A stretch of 64,000 bases of DNA from CALGLS01 sp965222105 (GTDB lineage Bacteria; Bacteroidota; Bacteroidia; Chitinophagales; Saprospiraceae): contig CBDCTQ010000035.1 of assembly GCA_965222105.1 (NCBI GenBank), positions 6,283 to 70,282 on the forward strand, in the 5' to 3' direction. The translations under genes were made by a program, and so were the position numbers. Numbering within the stretch: the first letter of the stretch is position 1; each line of letters starts with the position of its first letter. The notes under the pieces are model-generated. The model was not told the DNA's origin and ran no database searches. It was given only the letters and a program-made list of their open reading frames with translations. Below are positions 25,577 to 34,926 of the stretch, piece after piece.

Positions 25577-26700
25577 TTAGAGATTATGAATAATTTTTTC
25601 AGACCGCGCACGCTTGCGCGCATGTACGCGCGCAAGCGTGCGCGAGGCAGAAGGAAAAATTTGATTATTTTTATGCATGAATGTAACAAAGATATTGGAA
25701 AACCCTGCTCAATTTCTGGCATTAACCAGCTTGACCATTGAAGAATTTAACCTTCTCTTAGTGGCATTTGCACATCGTTGGCAACAATGGTACAAACACT
25801 ATAACTTTCGCATGGAACGAAGAAACAAGCCTCTTTCAGCCCAAGCTGCTCAAGCTCCTACTCGGACATTGAGCAGCGATGCGGAAAAACTGTTTTTTAT
25901 CCTCTACATATTCAAGCACAATCCTGTACAGCAAGTGGCGGCGGCTAGCTTTGATATGGATCAGGGGCAGATCAGTAAATGGATTAAAGTGCTGCTTCCT
26001 CTTCTAGCTGATGCGATCAAAGATTTACACCTTCAACCTGCCAGAGATATGGACGAATTAGTGCGTTTGTTTCATCAACGCCAGAATTGGTCAGCCCCGT
26101 CGGGTAATGAGCCTACACAAATACAAACACTCAATCTGGACGCAACGGAACGGCCCATAGGGCGCAGCACCGATAAGGAGGTTCAAAAGCACGACTATTC
26201 TGGTAAACAAAAGCAGCATACGGTCAAAAATTCGGTGCTGTGTGATGAATACCAATTCATTCACTTTTTAGGGCCAAGTTGGCGAGGCGCAGTCCATGAC
26301 AAAAATATGGCCGAGGAAGAACTGCCAAATTTTAAATCAGCGGGATTAGAGGATATTTGGTTGATTAAGGATACAGGCTATCAAGCTTTTTGTCCCGAAG
26401 GGATTATTTTGTTAGAGCCTTTTAAAGCCACTCGTAGCTGTCCGTTAACCAAGTTGCAAAAACAGATCAACTCCTGGATTTCATCCATTCGGGTAGTGGT
26501 CGAACATGCTATTGGAGGTATGAAAAAGCTGCGATTAGTTAGCGAAAAGTGGCGGGCGGCTATGGGGCCAGCGGTAGACAAAGCTATGATGATTGCCGCT
26601 GGGTTGCACAACCTGAGAGTTGTACAGAGGAAAACCTCCTATCAGGGGACTCACGCGCGCACGTGCGCGAGGTTAAATATTTTTCGTTCATAACCTCTAA
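25577..26700 (+). mobile_element. IS5-like element with GC-rich hairpins near both ends
   Basis: The ends TTAGAGATTATGAA and its inverted partner (TTCATAACCTCTAA) define the element, with a 3-bp TTA duplication at 25574-25576 and 26701-26703. Inside the left end is a perfect hairpin of CGCGCACGCTTGCGCG and its complement (about 25604-25642). Inside the right end is the palindrome GCGCACGTGCGC (about 26658-26669). It carries one transposase gene. Confidence 0.8.
25677..26693 (+). CDS. IS5-like (DDE_Tnp_4) transposase
   Basis: The 338-aa transposase is intact. An N-terminal helix-turn-helix region (QQVAAASFDMDQGQISKWIK) precedes the DDE core. LNLDATERPIGRS has the first Asp, VHDKNMAEEE and IKDTGYQAF the second, and RVVVEHAIGGMKKLR the Glu. 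The domain closes with AAGLHNLRV. It is a diverged relative of the transposase broken at 16745-19105. Its last codons run through the GC-rich palindrome near the right end, which explains the odd tail GTHARTCARLNIFRS. Confidence 0.9.
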   Translation: MNVTKILENPAQFLALTSLTIEEFNLLLVAFAHRWQQWYKHYNFRMERRNKPLSAQAAQAPTRTLSSDAEKLFFILYIFKHNPVQQVAAASFDMDQGQISKWIKVLLPLLADAIKDLHLQPARDMDELVRLFHQRQNWSAPSGNEPTQIQTLNLDATERPIGRSTDKEVQKHDYSGKQKQHTVKNSVLCDEYQFIHFLGPSWRGAVHDKNMAEEELPNFKSAGLEDIWLIKDTGYQAFCPEGIILLEPFKATRSCPLTKLQKQINSWISSIRVVVEHAIGGMKKLRLVSEKWRAAMGPAVDKAMMIAAGLHNLRVVQRKTSYQGTHARTCARLNIFRS

Positions 26701-26722
26701 TTAACCTGAAAAAATTCACATC

Positions 26723-26869
26723 ATGGGTATTCATCAATATAGCAATAAAAAGGTCAAAAAGATTGCTCCTATTGCTTGGCAGCATATCAATGTCTATGGC
26801 ACTTACAAATTTATTGTGCCACCTAATCCGATTGACCCTGCGGATTTATTGAAAGATATAAAATTGTAG
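26723..26869 (+). pseudogene. Tn3 transposase 3' remnant fused to a Tn3-type left end
   Basis: The first 38 bases from 26724 (GGGTATTCATCAAT...) match the Tn3 left end at 34889-34926. The same frame continues with KIAPIAWQHINVYGTYKFIVPP, which aligns with the end of the Tn3 TnpA in this window (NISPIAWQHINLHGLYQFLKIPP). In an intact Tn3 element the tnpA 3' end faces an outward end, whereas here an inward-facing left end is joined directly to it. This is a deletion or recombination junction. Confidence 0.7.
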
Positions 26870-27000
26870 ATTGATGGGATAAAGTTAAGATTTGTAAATA
26901 TACTGTTTATAAACTTTCGTAAAAATTGAAAAATATTCGTAATATACTTGTGAGAATTAGCCTACTTAAAATAATGTTCAATCAAAATTAGGAAAATAAC

Positions 27001-29958
27001 ATGGCAATCATAATATCACTGGGAGGAAACCTTGCGGGTGATGGCTTCTTAATCGCACCTTTGGGTTCGACGTATGACGCCGAGCTTGCTCTATCGACAG
27101 ACGCCGGTACCGCATCGGTCACGCTGCAAGCATCGCCGAATGCTGCCGGGCTAGTCTTCTCGAATCCGGGGCCGATCGCCCTCTCGACTACCCCCACGAT
27201 CGTGAGCGTGCACTCCACGGTGCAGAGCGCATCGCGCGGCGACACAACCATTCAGGTGCTCGAAGGGGCAACCGTCGTCGCGAACTTCGACGTCACATCG
27301 ATCAGCCACCCCACAGTGAGCTTTAGAGGCCGTTTCGAAGCGCGGTTTTCCACGGACACTGGACAACCCAATCTCAACCCCATCTATAATTCGGATCCTT
27401 TGCACAACGTGGTCCCGCCGGGTTGGACTTGGGGGCTGGAAGGGGAACCGGATTTCGTGCCGATTGCTGGCATTTCTCCCGAGAACCTCGAGACGCCTGG
27501 CATGGGCCGGGTCATTCGACTCAACAACCCGGTCGCACTGCGTTCCCACGCCGACCCAGTAATCTCGATCGTTGACTCGATCAGGGGCAGTACGACGTCG
27601 GGATTCGAGATCTTCACTGCGGGGGATCCCTTGATCGGTCAGCCGGTCAATTTCGGGCCGGACACGTACTTCGCTGGAAACGCTGGTGGTGGAATGATTC
27701 CCATTCCCATGTCGCCGGCCCCGGAGGAGTATTACCGCGCTGGGGAGGAGCCGCTAGCGTTGTTCGAGCTTCATTTCGGCACGCTCTTCAGTGGGAAGTC
27801 GCAAGTTGGTCCCTTCGTGGCAAAGGCCACAATGCCGAATCAGAAGACACGCTCGCCGGATTCGCGGCCGATTGCGGCCGGCTTAGTGGTGGGCACCCCT
27901 GAAGTGGCCAACCTCCTGGCCGAGTTCGGCTTGCCACCCGATTACCAAGCATTCGGCGACATTCGAATCGATCTTCTGGTCGCCGAATATGACGCGCTGC
28001 CGCCTGGAGACTCACCGGATCGCAGGAACCTGGCTCGTCGGATTGGACACTTGCTCGGGAACTCTGCCAATCCCGCCTTCAATGGGGTGACTCCGGCGAA
28101 GAGGACCGCCGTGCTAGCACACCCCGCTGGCTTCACCCCTCGGCAATCAACCATATCGGCCGGATACGCGGGCATGGAAGTCTACGGCGGAGTGGATGAA
28201 TTTGCTGGTGGAAGCACGGACGGGAGGGTGGACGCAGACCTCGTTTTCTCGCCGGGAAACTCGGCCATGGTCATGTTCATGTCTCAGTTCACAGCGTTCA
28301 ACGTCGAGTGGCGGCCCTTCGGATTCCACTCGGATGAACTATGCGGTCATCACAAGGGACGCTTGACTCATTTGAACTTCGATGGGTCTTACGCCGGGGA
28401 TCCCCACACACGCACCGTCGATGGGACGCGCTACGATTTCCAGGCCGTGGGTGAATTCACACTTCTGTGGGATGGGGATCGGTTTGAAGTCCAAACTCGC
28501 CAGACGCCTGTGCTGACGGCCAATCCGATCACTGATTCCTATAGCGGCCTCAAATCTTGCGTCAGCCTGAATACTGCTGTCGCGGCGCGATTTGGCTCAC
28601 ATCGCATCTCCCTCCAGCCGGGGCCAGAGGGGCGGCGGTTGCAATTCTATTTGAATGGTAAGCCGACGACCTTGTCTGGCGAAGGGATTGATCTGGGCGG
28701 CCACAGAGTGACGCCGTTCGATGCCGATGGTGAGATGGGAGTACGAGTTGATTGCGATGACCAAACGACTCTCATTATCACGCCGAAATTCTGGACCGCG
28801 CACAACGTCGCTTACATGAATATCAGTGTCTTCAATACGAGAGCGACTGAGGGGATCATGGGTTTTATTCCACGCGACAGTTGGCTCCCCAGACTACGCG
28901 ACGGGACAAATGTCGGCGCGATATCCTCGAGCCTGCAGGACAGGTACGACGTTCTCTACAAGAAGTTTGCTGACTCCTGGCGAGTGACTGACAAAACAAG
29001 CCTATTTGTTTATACACAGGGAACATCCACCAAGACGTTCACCGACCCGGATTGGCCCGCCGAACGGCCGCCTTGCAAGCTAAAACCAGAGTTCCAGACC
29101 GGAGCGCCAATCCACAAGGGAATGGACATTGAAAAGGCCAAGATAATCTGCCATGGGGTCACGGAAGCGGACCTGCACGCCAACTGCGTATTCGATGTCG
29201 CCACGACCGGAGACGAGATTTTCGCAGAGGGTTACCGCTTTGAGCAGGAGCTGAGGCTCTATGGCACATTCGTCCAGATTGCCAGTCATGGGCTACTCAC
29301 CCCCGACCGATCGCAGAGTCCCACGGAGGAAGACGAAAGGAAATCACGGTACAACCAGTTGCAGGGCGTTAGGGTTAAAGTGGGGGCACTGACCGAGGGA
29401 AGACCGATACCGACTGGCTGCGTCACCTTCTTCTTGGACGGAGTGCCGATGAATCGACCTGTAGAGCTGGATGATCGAGGACGAGCACGCATAATGATTG
29501 GCCCGATGAAGCCTGGCAATCACATCATCCGCGCGACCTACGCGGGTGGCGGCAAGTACGACTACCATTCGAGTTCCAGTCGCAATCTGATCATCTCCAT
29601 TACAAATGAGGTAGATCCTATAGAAAGGACAGGAACCTTCGAACTCAAAGGCACAGCAGATGGGCAATTTATGTTCAATTTAAAGGCCCCGAATAATGAG
29701 ATAATACTTACCAGTGAACGCTACAAGACTAAAGCAAGCGCAAAGAAAGGTATTGCATCGGTCAAAAAGAATGCAGCTAACGATGAGCGCTATGATCGAC
29801 GAAAATCGAAAAGCGGTCAGCCATACTTTGTGTTGCAAGCCGCAAATAGAGAAATCATTGGGGTTAGCGAAATGTACTCATCAGAAAAAGCGTGTGAGAC
29901 CGGAATTGCGTCAGTTAAGAAGAACGCACCCAATGCAGAGATCGATGACCAGACGTAA
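27001..29958 (+). CDS. large VWD-domain protein with C-terminal DUF1508 pair
   Basis: The 985-aa protein has no signal peptide. Residues about 1-455 are beta-rich and unrecognised. About 460-660 are a von Willebrand factor D-type domain (GDPHTRTVDGTRYDFQAVGEFTLLWDGDRFEVQTRQTPV). About 790-865 are Ig-like (GCVTFFLDGVPMNRPV...IRATYAGGGKY). The last 115 residues are two DUF1508/YegP repeats (FELKGTADGQFMFNLKAPNNEIILTSE..., YFVLQAANREIIGVSE...). The body is clearly richer in G+C than the rest of the window, while the DUF1508 part is not. The C-terminus therefore looks grafted on. The DUF1508 part is nearly identical to that of the broken gene at 31896-33724. Function unknown; the lack of an export signal is odd for a VWD protein. 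Confidence 0.75.
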   Translation: MAIIISLGGNLAGDGFLIAPLGSTYDAELALSTDAGTASVTLQASPNAAGLVFSNPGPIALSTTPTIVSVHSTVQSASRGDTTIQVLEGATVVANFDVTSISHPTVSFRGRFEARFSTDTGQPNLNPIYNSDPLHNVVPPGWTWGLEGEPDFVPIAGISPENLETPGMGRVIRLNNPVALRSHADPVISIVDSIRGSTTSGFEIFTAGDPLIGQPVNFGPDTYFAGNAGGGMIPIPMSPAPEEYYRAGEEPLALFELHFGTLFSGKSQVGPFVAKATMPNQKTRSPDSRPIAAGLVVGTPEVANLLAEFGLPPDYQAFGDIRIDLLVAEYDALPPGDSPDRRNLARRIGHLLGNSANPAFNGVTPAKRTAVLAHPAGFTPRQSTISAGYAGMEVYGGVDEFAGGSTDGRVDADLVFSPGNSAMVMFMSQFTAFNVEWRPFGFHSDELCGHHKGRLTHLNFDGSYAGDPHTRTVDGTRYDFQAVGEFTLLWDGDRFEVQTRQTPVLTANPITDSYSGLKSCVSLNTAVAARFGSHRISLQPGPEGRRLQFYLNGKPTTLSGEGIDLGGHRVTPFDADGEMGVRVDCDDQTTLIITPKFWTAHNVAYMNISVFNTRATEGIMGFIPRDSWLPRLRDGTNVGAISSSLQDRYDVLYKKFADSWRVTDKTSLFVYTQGTSTKTFTDPDWPAERPPCKLKPEFQTGAPIHKGMDIEKAKIICHGVTEADLHANCVFDVATTGDEIFAEGYRFEQELRLYGTFVQIASHGLLTPDRSQSPTEEDERKSRYNQLQGVRVKVGALTEGRPIPTGCVTFFLDGVPMNRPVELDDRGRARIMIGPMKPGNHIIRATYAGGGKYDYHSSSSRNLIISITNEVDPIERTGTFELKGTADGQFMFNLKAPNNEIILTSERYKTKASAKKGIASVKKNAANDERYDRRKSKSGQPYFVLQAANREIIGVSEMYSSEKACETGIASVKKNAPNAEIDDQT

Positions 29959-30004
29959 AACTCGTTCAATTAGGATATCAAAAGAGAGCAAATTGGTTGA
30001 GGAG
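29597..30004 (+). repeat. 408-bp direct repeat, copy 1 (DUF1508 cassette)
   Basis: This segment is repeated at 33363-33770 with only one difference noticed (CCT versus CCC at the codon after GAT). It covers the whole DUF1508 C-terminus plus the start of the small gene behind it. The offset between copies is 3766 bp. Confidence 0.9.
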
Positions 30005-30109
30005 ATCCTTTTCTTGATGAATTGTCACTCCACTTGCGGTGCTCACGTTTCACGTGAATTCGGCATGAACACTGAGAATCAAAATCAACATGGCACTACG
30101 CGAATTTGA
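29945..30109 (+). pseudogene. truncated copy of the Cys-rich small protein gene
   Basis: The first 20 codons (MTRRKTRSIRISKESKLVEE) equal those of the gene at 33711. The sequence then changes at the repeat boundary (30004) and the frame runs into the start of the multicopper oxidase gene. It is a by-product of the 408-bp duplication. Confidence 0.65.
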
Positions 30110-31871
30110 AATCACTGCCTCGATCCAAACAGTTACAATTGGTGGTGTCACAGTCACCAACGCAGAGGTCTACAATGGAAACATGAAAGCACCTACGCTT
30201 CGGGTGGAAGTGGGAGATGACGTCGTAGTTCGGTTCATCAATGACCTCCCCTATATTTCAGGGATTCACTGGCATGGAATCGAGCTCTCGAATTCAATGG
30301 ATGGGACACCGGTCACGCAGGAAGGAGTGAAGGTAGGACCGTTCGCGAAACCCGTTCCAGCCTCCCCGAGCGGAGGGACCTATCTCTACAAGTTCAAGGT
30401 CACACGTCCTGGGATTTTCTGGTATCACCCGCATCATTTCCATTCAACCAATCGCGTGTTTCGCGGACTTTATGGGATGTTGATCGTGACGGATACCGCA
30501 CGGGAAAACTTGCTTCGAGCTGCGTCCACGATTCCGGCGACAGCAGACACGCATGATCTTGTCCTCGGCGATACGACGATATGCAAGGCCGTGAATGATC
30601 CGGTCACTTACCCGGATCCGGCGAGCATCGTGCCCGCGTCAAATGCACCCGAGTGGGTAAGCGGAGGCACCACCTTTCAAGACAACCCGGCCGGACCTCA
30701 GCAAATCTGCATAGTTGCGCCGTTGGATGATCATGGAACGGTCGATGTCACGAGTCCCTTTGGCGCGGGTGAGATCCCTAACATCCAAAAGGCGGGAGGA
30801 AAAATTTGGGAGGGTCAGACCGTCCTTGCAAATGGGGATACGCCTGAGCCCAGATTCGGAACACCGGCACAGCCTGTGGCATTGGCGCCCACTGCATCGA
30901 TGCTTAACGTAGCCCCTGGTCAAGGGATCCGTCTTCAGGCCGTCAACTGTTCAACCTCAAGGTATTTTCGGCTGAAGTTGACCTACGGGAACGGTTTAAT
31001 CCCAGGGGCAAACGTTCCCTTGATCAGGATCGGCGGCGAAGGAGGATTGCTGAATGCAGCTGTGGTGGAAGGGGGCACGATCGGGACGTTTGTTACCGGA
31101 TACGATTCCGGAGAGATTCTGCTTCCTCCGGCAACTCGTGCAGATTTCGTGTTTACCGTTCCAACGGACGCCGTGGGCGTCATGACGATGTGGACACGAG
31201 ACTACAAGCACAAGGCGCAAGGTTCTGGGTATTCGTTTCTTCCTACGGTTCCTGTAAAGCACTTCAACGTGTCGCTTCCCGCCGTTGCCGTACCGTATTC
31301 AATTACTAATGGTACACGACTGCTGGATGCGGTGGGGGGATCGACAGTCCAGATTACGGCTGCTGCAGCTATAGATACGTTGCTGGACCCGGAGGCAACT
31401 GCAAGTGGTGGAGATTTTCTCGTCAAGAAGGACGGTAGTGCGGCCACGAACATACAAATGACTGGGTCGTCAATACCGGGAGTGGCAGGACCGAGCATCG
31501 ACACGATCCAGGCCTGGACCAGCATGACGACCCCTTACCCTTCGACGCCCAAGCTCCTCTCCAGTAGGTATGCGGAGGTAGATGATGTCATTGAGTTGAC
31601 GGTGACGAATCTTACTGGGACACATCACCCGTTTCATCTTCACGGATTCTCGTTCCAACCCATCGAACTTACCAACCCGGGCTCACCAACACTGAGCTGG
31701 CCCTACCCGGAATACCGGGATACCGTCGATGTTCCAGGTAACTACACACTCAAGCTAAGGGTCAAGACCGACGATCGCACATTGGCCGATGGTGTGACGC
31801 TGGGTGGCGCCTTGGGACGCTGGCTCTTCCCATTGCCGACATTTTTTATCATGCGCACAGAGGAATGCTGA
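30090..31871 (+). CDS. multicopper oxidase, frameshifted in the last copper motif
   Basis: The frame encodes 593 aa of a three-cupredoxin multicopper oxidase. Copper motifs are present at IHWHGIE (about residue 60), WYHPHHFHS (about 113) and HHPFHLHGFSF (about 513). The fourth motif is destroyed: the frame reads GRWLFPLPTFFIMRTEEC and stops. Dropping one C at 31829-31831 and the G at 31838 restores WLFHCHIFYHAHRGMLSELIIT, the canonical HCH...H...M motif. The product as read lacks T1 and T3 copper ligands and should be inactive as an oxidase. No signal peptide is seen. These are either real mutations or sequencing errors. The gene belongs to the GC-rich block and is followed closely by a second VWD gene. 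Confidence 0.8.
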   Translation: MALREFEITASIQTVTIGGVTVTNAEVYNGNMKAPTLRVEVGDDVVVRFINDLPYISGIHWHGIELSNSMDGTPVTQEGVKVGPFAKPVPASPSGGTYLYKFKVTRPGIFWYHPHHFHSTNRVFRGLYGMLIVTDTARENLLRAASTIPATADTHDLVLGDTTICKAVNDPVTYPDPASIVPASNAPEWVSGGTTFQDNPAGPQQICIVAPLDDHGTVDVTSPFGAGEIPNIQKAGGKIWEGQTVLANGDTPEPRFGTPAQPVALAPTASMLNVAPGQGIRLQAVNCSTSRYFRLKLTYGNGLIPGANVPLIRIGGEGGLLNAAVVEGGTIGTFVTGYDSGEILLPPATRADFVFTVPTDAVGVMTMWTRDYKHKAQGSGYSFLPTVPVKHFNVSLPAVAVPYSITNGTRLLDAVGGSTVQITAAAAIDTLLDPEATASGGDFLVKKDGSAATNIQMTGSSIPGVAGPSIDTIQAWTSMTTPYPSTPKLLSSRYAEVDDVIELTVTNLTGTHHPFHLHGFSFQPIELTNPGSPTLSWPYPEYRDTVDVPGNYTLKLRVKTDDRTLADGVTLGGALGRWLFPLPTFFIMRTEEC

Positions 31872-31895
31872 GCGAGCTCATCATCACGGACTCCG

Positions 31896-33724
31896 TTGGG
31901 CGAGAGAGACCTTATATCGACATTGGAGGTTTCGTGGGCGTATGCCCCGCTATTGGGATCGATTAGCCGGTTCGGCACCTACGCCCATGTTGATGGACTT
32001 GCCATTATGCTTTCGACGAATATCGGAGTCGTGACCGATCTGGGCGCAGGGAAATTTCGCTGGGATTATACCGCCGGATCCGTATCCCAAATTCGATACG
32101 TCTATGTCACTGCAGAAGACACGCTCGGAAAGAAGGATCAAACCGTGTTCAGGTTGCAAGAGGGTGGTTCGGATGAGGGTTCGGATAACGGCGATCCGCA
32201 TATCCACACCGTCGATGGGAAACGCTACGACTTCCAAGCCGCCGGTGAGTTCACACTGCTAAAGGATCGGGAAGGCATGGAAGTCCAACTCTCTGCCAAA
32301 CCCCCGTTCTAACCGCAAATCCATACAAGGATCCGTACACCGATATCAAGGCATGCGTCAGCGTGAATACAGCCGTTGCGGCCAGGGTGGGGTCACATCG
32401 CATCTCATATCAGCCTGGCAAGGAGCGAAGCAGGCTCGACTTCTTCGTCGACGGGAAACCAACCGATCTTACCCCCCAAGGGTTTTATCTGGATGACCAC
32501 CACGTGATGGGCGTCGAGGTGGATGGCAAGATGGCGCTGCGCGTCGATTACGCGCACCATGCCGTGCTGATTGCGACGCCGCGCTTTTGGAACAGCCACA
32601 ACATTCACTACATGAATGTGAGCTTGTCTCACACACATGGTAATGAGGGTATCATGGGCCCGATAGCGCCAGACTCATGGTTGCCTAAACTGCGGAGTGG
32701 AGGGAGTGTTGGTCCTAAGCCGACAAAACTGAGTGACCGTTTCAAGGCGCTGTATAAGGTCTTTGCGGAATCATGGCGCGTTACCGACGAAACCAGCCTG
32801 TTCACCTATGCCCCCGGTACTACTACTGAGACCTTCACAGACCGAGATTACCCCGCGCTCAAACCACCTTGTACAGTCAAGCCTCAATTCGAACTTCCGG
32901 TAAGTCCATTGCCGGTGAACATTGATCCGGAAGATGCAAAGCAAGTCTGCGCAGGGGTCACCCATCCGGGCTTGTTCCAAGATTGTGTCTTTGACGTGGT
33001 TACCACGGGAGATAAGAGCTTTGCGGATGGCTACTTGGCTGAACAGAAATTCAAACGCGATGGTACCGCAACCCACGTTGTTGTTGACGAGGTGGGTACT
33101 CCTGGCAGTGGTAAAATAAAAATCACTGTTGTAGTTCTTGGCTTGCGAGCTTGTTGCCCTGTGCAAAGAGGCATAGTAACGATCTACATCAATGGAAGGG
33201 CTGTTGATCGAGGAGTCGACTTTGACGAGGTTGGACGAGCTTGTGTTACTCTAGAAGATCTGAAACCTGGCGAGTACAAGATTTCGGCTAGTTACAGGCG
33301 CGAGAAAGAGTGCCCATATTCGTCTAGCACTAGCCCGTTAGTCACTTATATCGTCGACAAAGCCATTACAAATGAGGTAGATCCCATAGAAAGGACAGGA
33401 ACCTTCGAACTCAAAGGCACAGCAGATGGGCAATTTATGTTCAATTTAAAGGCCCCGAATAATGAGATAATACTTACCAGTGAACGCTACAAGACTAAAG
33501 CAAGCGCAAAGAAAGGTATTGCATCGGTCAAAAAGAATGCAGCTAACGATGAGCGCTATGATCGACGAAAATCGAAAAGCGGTCAGCCATACTTTGTGTT
33601 GCAAGCCGCAAATAGAGAAATCATTGGGGTTAGCGAAATGTACTCATCAGAAAAAGCGTGTGAGACCGGAATTGCGTCAGTTAAGAAGAACGCACCCAAT
33701 GCAGAGATCGATGACCAGACGTAA
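31896..33724 (+). pseudogene. second VWD/DUF1508 protein gene, broken by a frameshift
   Basis: Two frames make up one gene: 31896 (TTG)-32312 and about 32313-33724. The first has an Ig-like segment (IRYVYVTAEDTLGKKDQTVFRLQ) and the VWD start (DPHIHTVDGKRYDFQAAGEFTLL). The second continues with VNTAVAARVGSHRISYQPGKER and ends in the same DUF1508 pair as the gene at 27001. The break is in the C5 run at 32301-32305; one more C would give KPPVLTANP, matching the first gene. The VWD parts have clearly diverged, while the DUF1508 ends are nearly identical. The 5' start is uncertain and could be a continuation of the oxidase frame. Confidence 0.7.
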
Positions 33725-33770
33725 AACTCGTTCAATTAGGATATCAAAAGAGAGCAAATTGGTTGAGGAG
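33363..33770 (+). repeat. 408-bp direct repeat, copy 2 (DUF1508 cassette)
   Basis: This is the partner of 29597-30004. Here the downstream small gene is complete, so this copy probably keeps the original junction. Confidence 0.9.
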
Positions 33771-34013
33771 TACGTTAAAAACCATCTCAAGTCTATTGAT
33801 GCCAATTACAAAGATATCAGAATTTTGAGTTCAGGAGGAGTAGCATGTTCATGTAGCAAAGGAGGGGGTAGTTGTTATTGTAAACTACAAAATTCAAATC
33901 ATAAAGATCATACCTGTTCTGACATAAGCTCCATTTGTTCAGAGGAAAAACTAATCAAAATAAATGTTTCTTCTGACGATGCAAATAAGTTTTCTTCAGC
34001 CGGATTTAAATAG
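33711..34013 (+). CDS. Cys-rich small protein
   Basis: The 100-aa protein starts at ATG 33711, overlapping the end of the DUF1508 gene by 14 bases in another frame. After a basic, helical N-terminus (MTRRKTRSIRISKESKLVEE) comes ILSSGGVACSCSKGGGSCYCKLQ, then HTCSDISSICSEE; six cysteines fall in about 40 residues. The GG followed by a Cys-rich core recalls leader/core layouts of modified peptides, but no maturation enzyme or transporter is nearby and the length is large for a precursor. A small metal-binding protein is equally possible. Base composition is low-GC and native-like. Function unknown. Confidence 0.55.
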   Translation: MTRRKTRSIRISKESKLVEEYVKNHLKSIDANYKDIRILSSGGVACSCSKGGGSCYCKLQNSNHKDHTCSDISSICSEEKLIKINVSSDDANKFSSAGFK

Positions 34014-34245
34014 CATCATCTATCTGGAAAACATAAAACCCGTGAGTCATTTAGGTTATAGTGTATTTACGGTTTAAGTGTATGCAGGCTTCTGAAACTC
34101 CCTTATTTGCATCTATGCCTATTTGGGTTTAACTATACTTACATTGATTGTTCTGAACCTAATTATAATAATAGGACAAATCATTCTTAAACCCAAGTTC
34201 TGGTTCTTCTTAACAATTTCTATGTTCAATTAATTCTTCTCGCTT

Positions 34246-34878
34246 ATGAACCGACTTCTTCTTGTTATTTTTTTCTTGATATTTTTTTTCTTGTTGATCT
34301 TTTTCATTAGTCAAATTTTCGGACTTGATTTAGAATTGTGGGTACACCAATTGGAAAGTTGGACATTGCCCTTTGTTGCAATTGCTGTAATCTTTCTATT
34401 AATCATAGATGTATTTCTCCCTATACCGTCAAGTTTAATAATGATTGCTAATGGAGCCACTTTTGGCTTGATTGGAGGAGCGATTATTTCAATTATTGGT
34501 GGAACAGGAGCAGCACTAGTAGGTTACTTTGTTGGCAAACTAGGTAAAAGTAAGGTGAAAAAATGGATTTCTGATAAAGAATTAGATAAAGGCCATCGCT
34601 TCACAAAACGTTGGGGCAGCCTCGCTGTGATTATTTCTAGACCAATTCCAATAATTGCGGAAACGGTTGCTATTGTCGCCGGAATTTGTGGTATTAGATT
34701 TTTTAAAATGATTCTCTTTTCCTTTTTAGGAGTCCTACCTATGGCTTTTATTTATGCTTGGGCTGGAGCCTATTTAATATCTGATCCACTTGGGATTTTA
34801 CCTATGAGTATTACCTTAGGCATCGGTATATTATTTATTTTGGCTGAAAAAAGGATAAAATTACTCCAAAAAAGATAG
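34246..34878 (+). CDS. VTT/DedA-type (TVP38/TMEM64) membrane protein
   Basis: The 210-aa integral membrane protein starts with a long hydrophobic helix (LLLVIFFLIFFFLLIFFISQIFG). The VTT/SNARE-associated domain follows: DVFLPIPSSLIMIANGATFGLIGGAIISIIGGTGAALVGYFVGKLG, then SRPIPIIAETVAIVAGICGI with the conserved R-P-x-P. Family members act in lipid scrambling or transport across the inner membrane. The gene ends 10 bases before the left end of the Tn3 transposon and is not part of it. The upstream 230 bases show no other gene. Confidence 0.85.
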   Translation: MNRLLLVIFFLIFFFLLIFFISQIFGLDLELWVHQLESWTLPFVAIAVIFLLIIDVFLPIPSSLIMIANGATFGLIGGAIISIIGGTGAALVGYFVGKLGKSKVKKWISDKELDKGHRFTKRWGSLAVIISRPIPIIAETVAIVAGICGIRFFKMILFSFLGVLPMAFIYAWAGAYLISDPLGILPMSITLGIGILFILAEKRIKLLQKR

Positions 34879-34926
34879 TTGAGAATATGGGTATCCATCA
34901 ATGTAGCGACAAAAAGGTAAAACATC

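Noticed and set aside
27151..29667. Several antisense frames in the GC-rich block
   Set aside because: High G+C removes stop codons by chance; the sense frame has VWD and DUF1508 domains.
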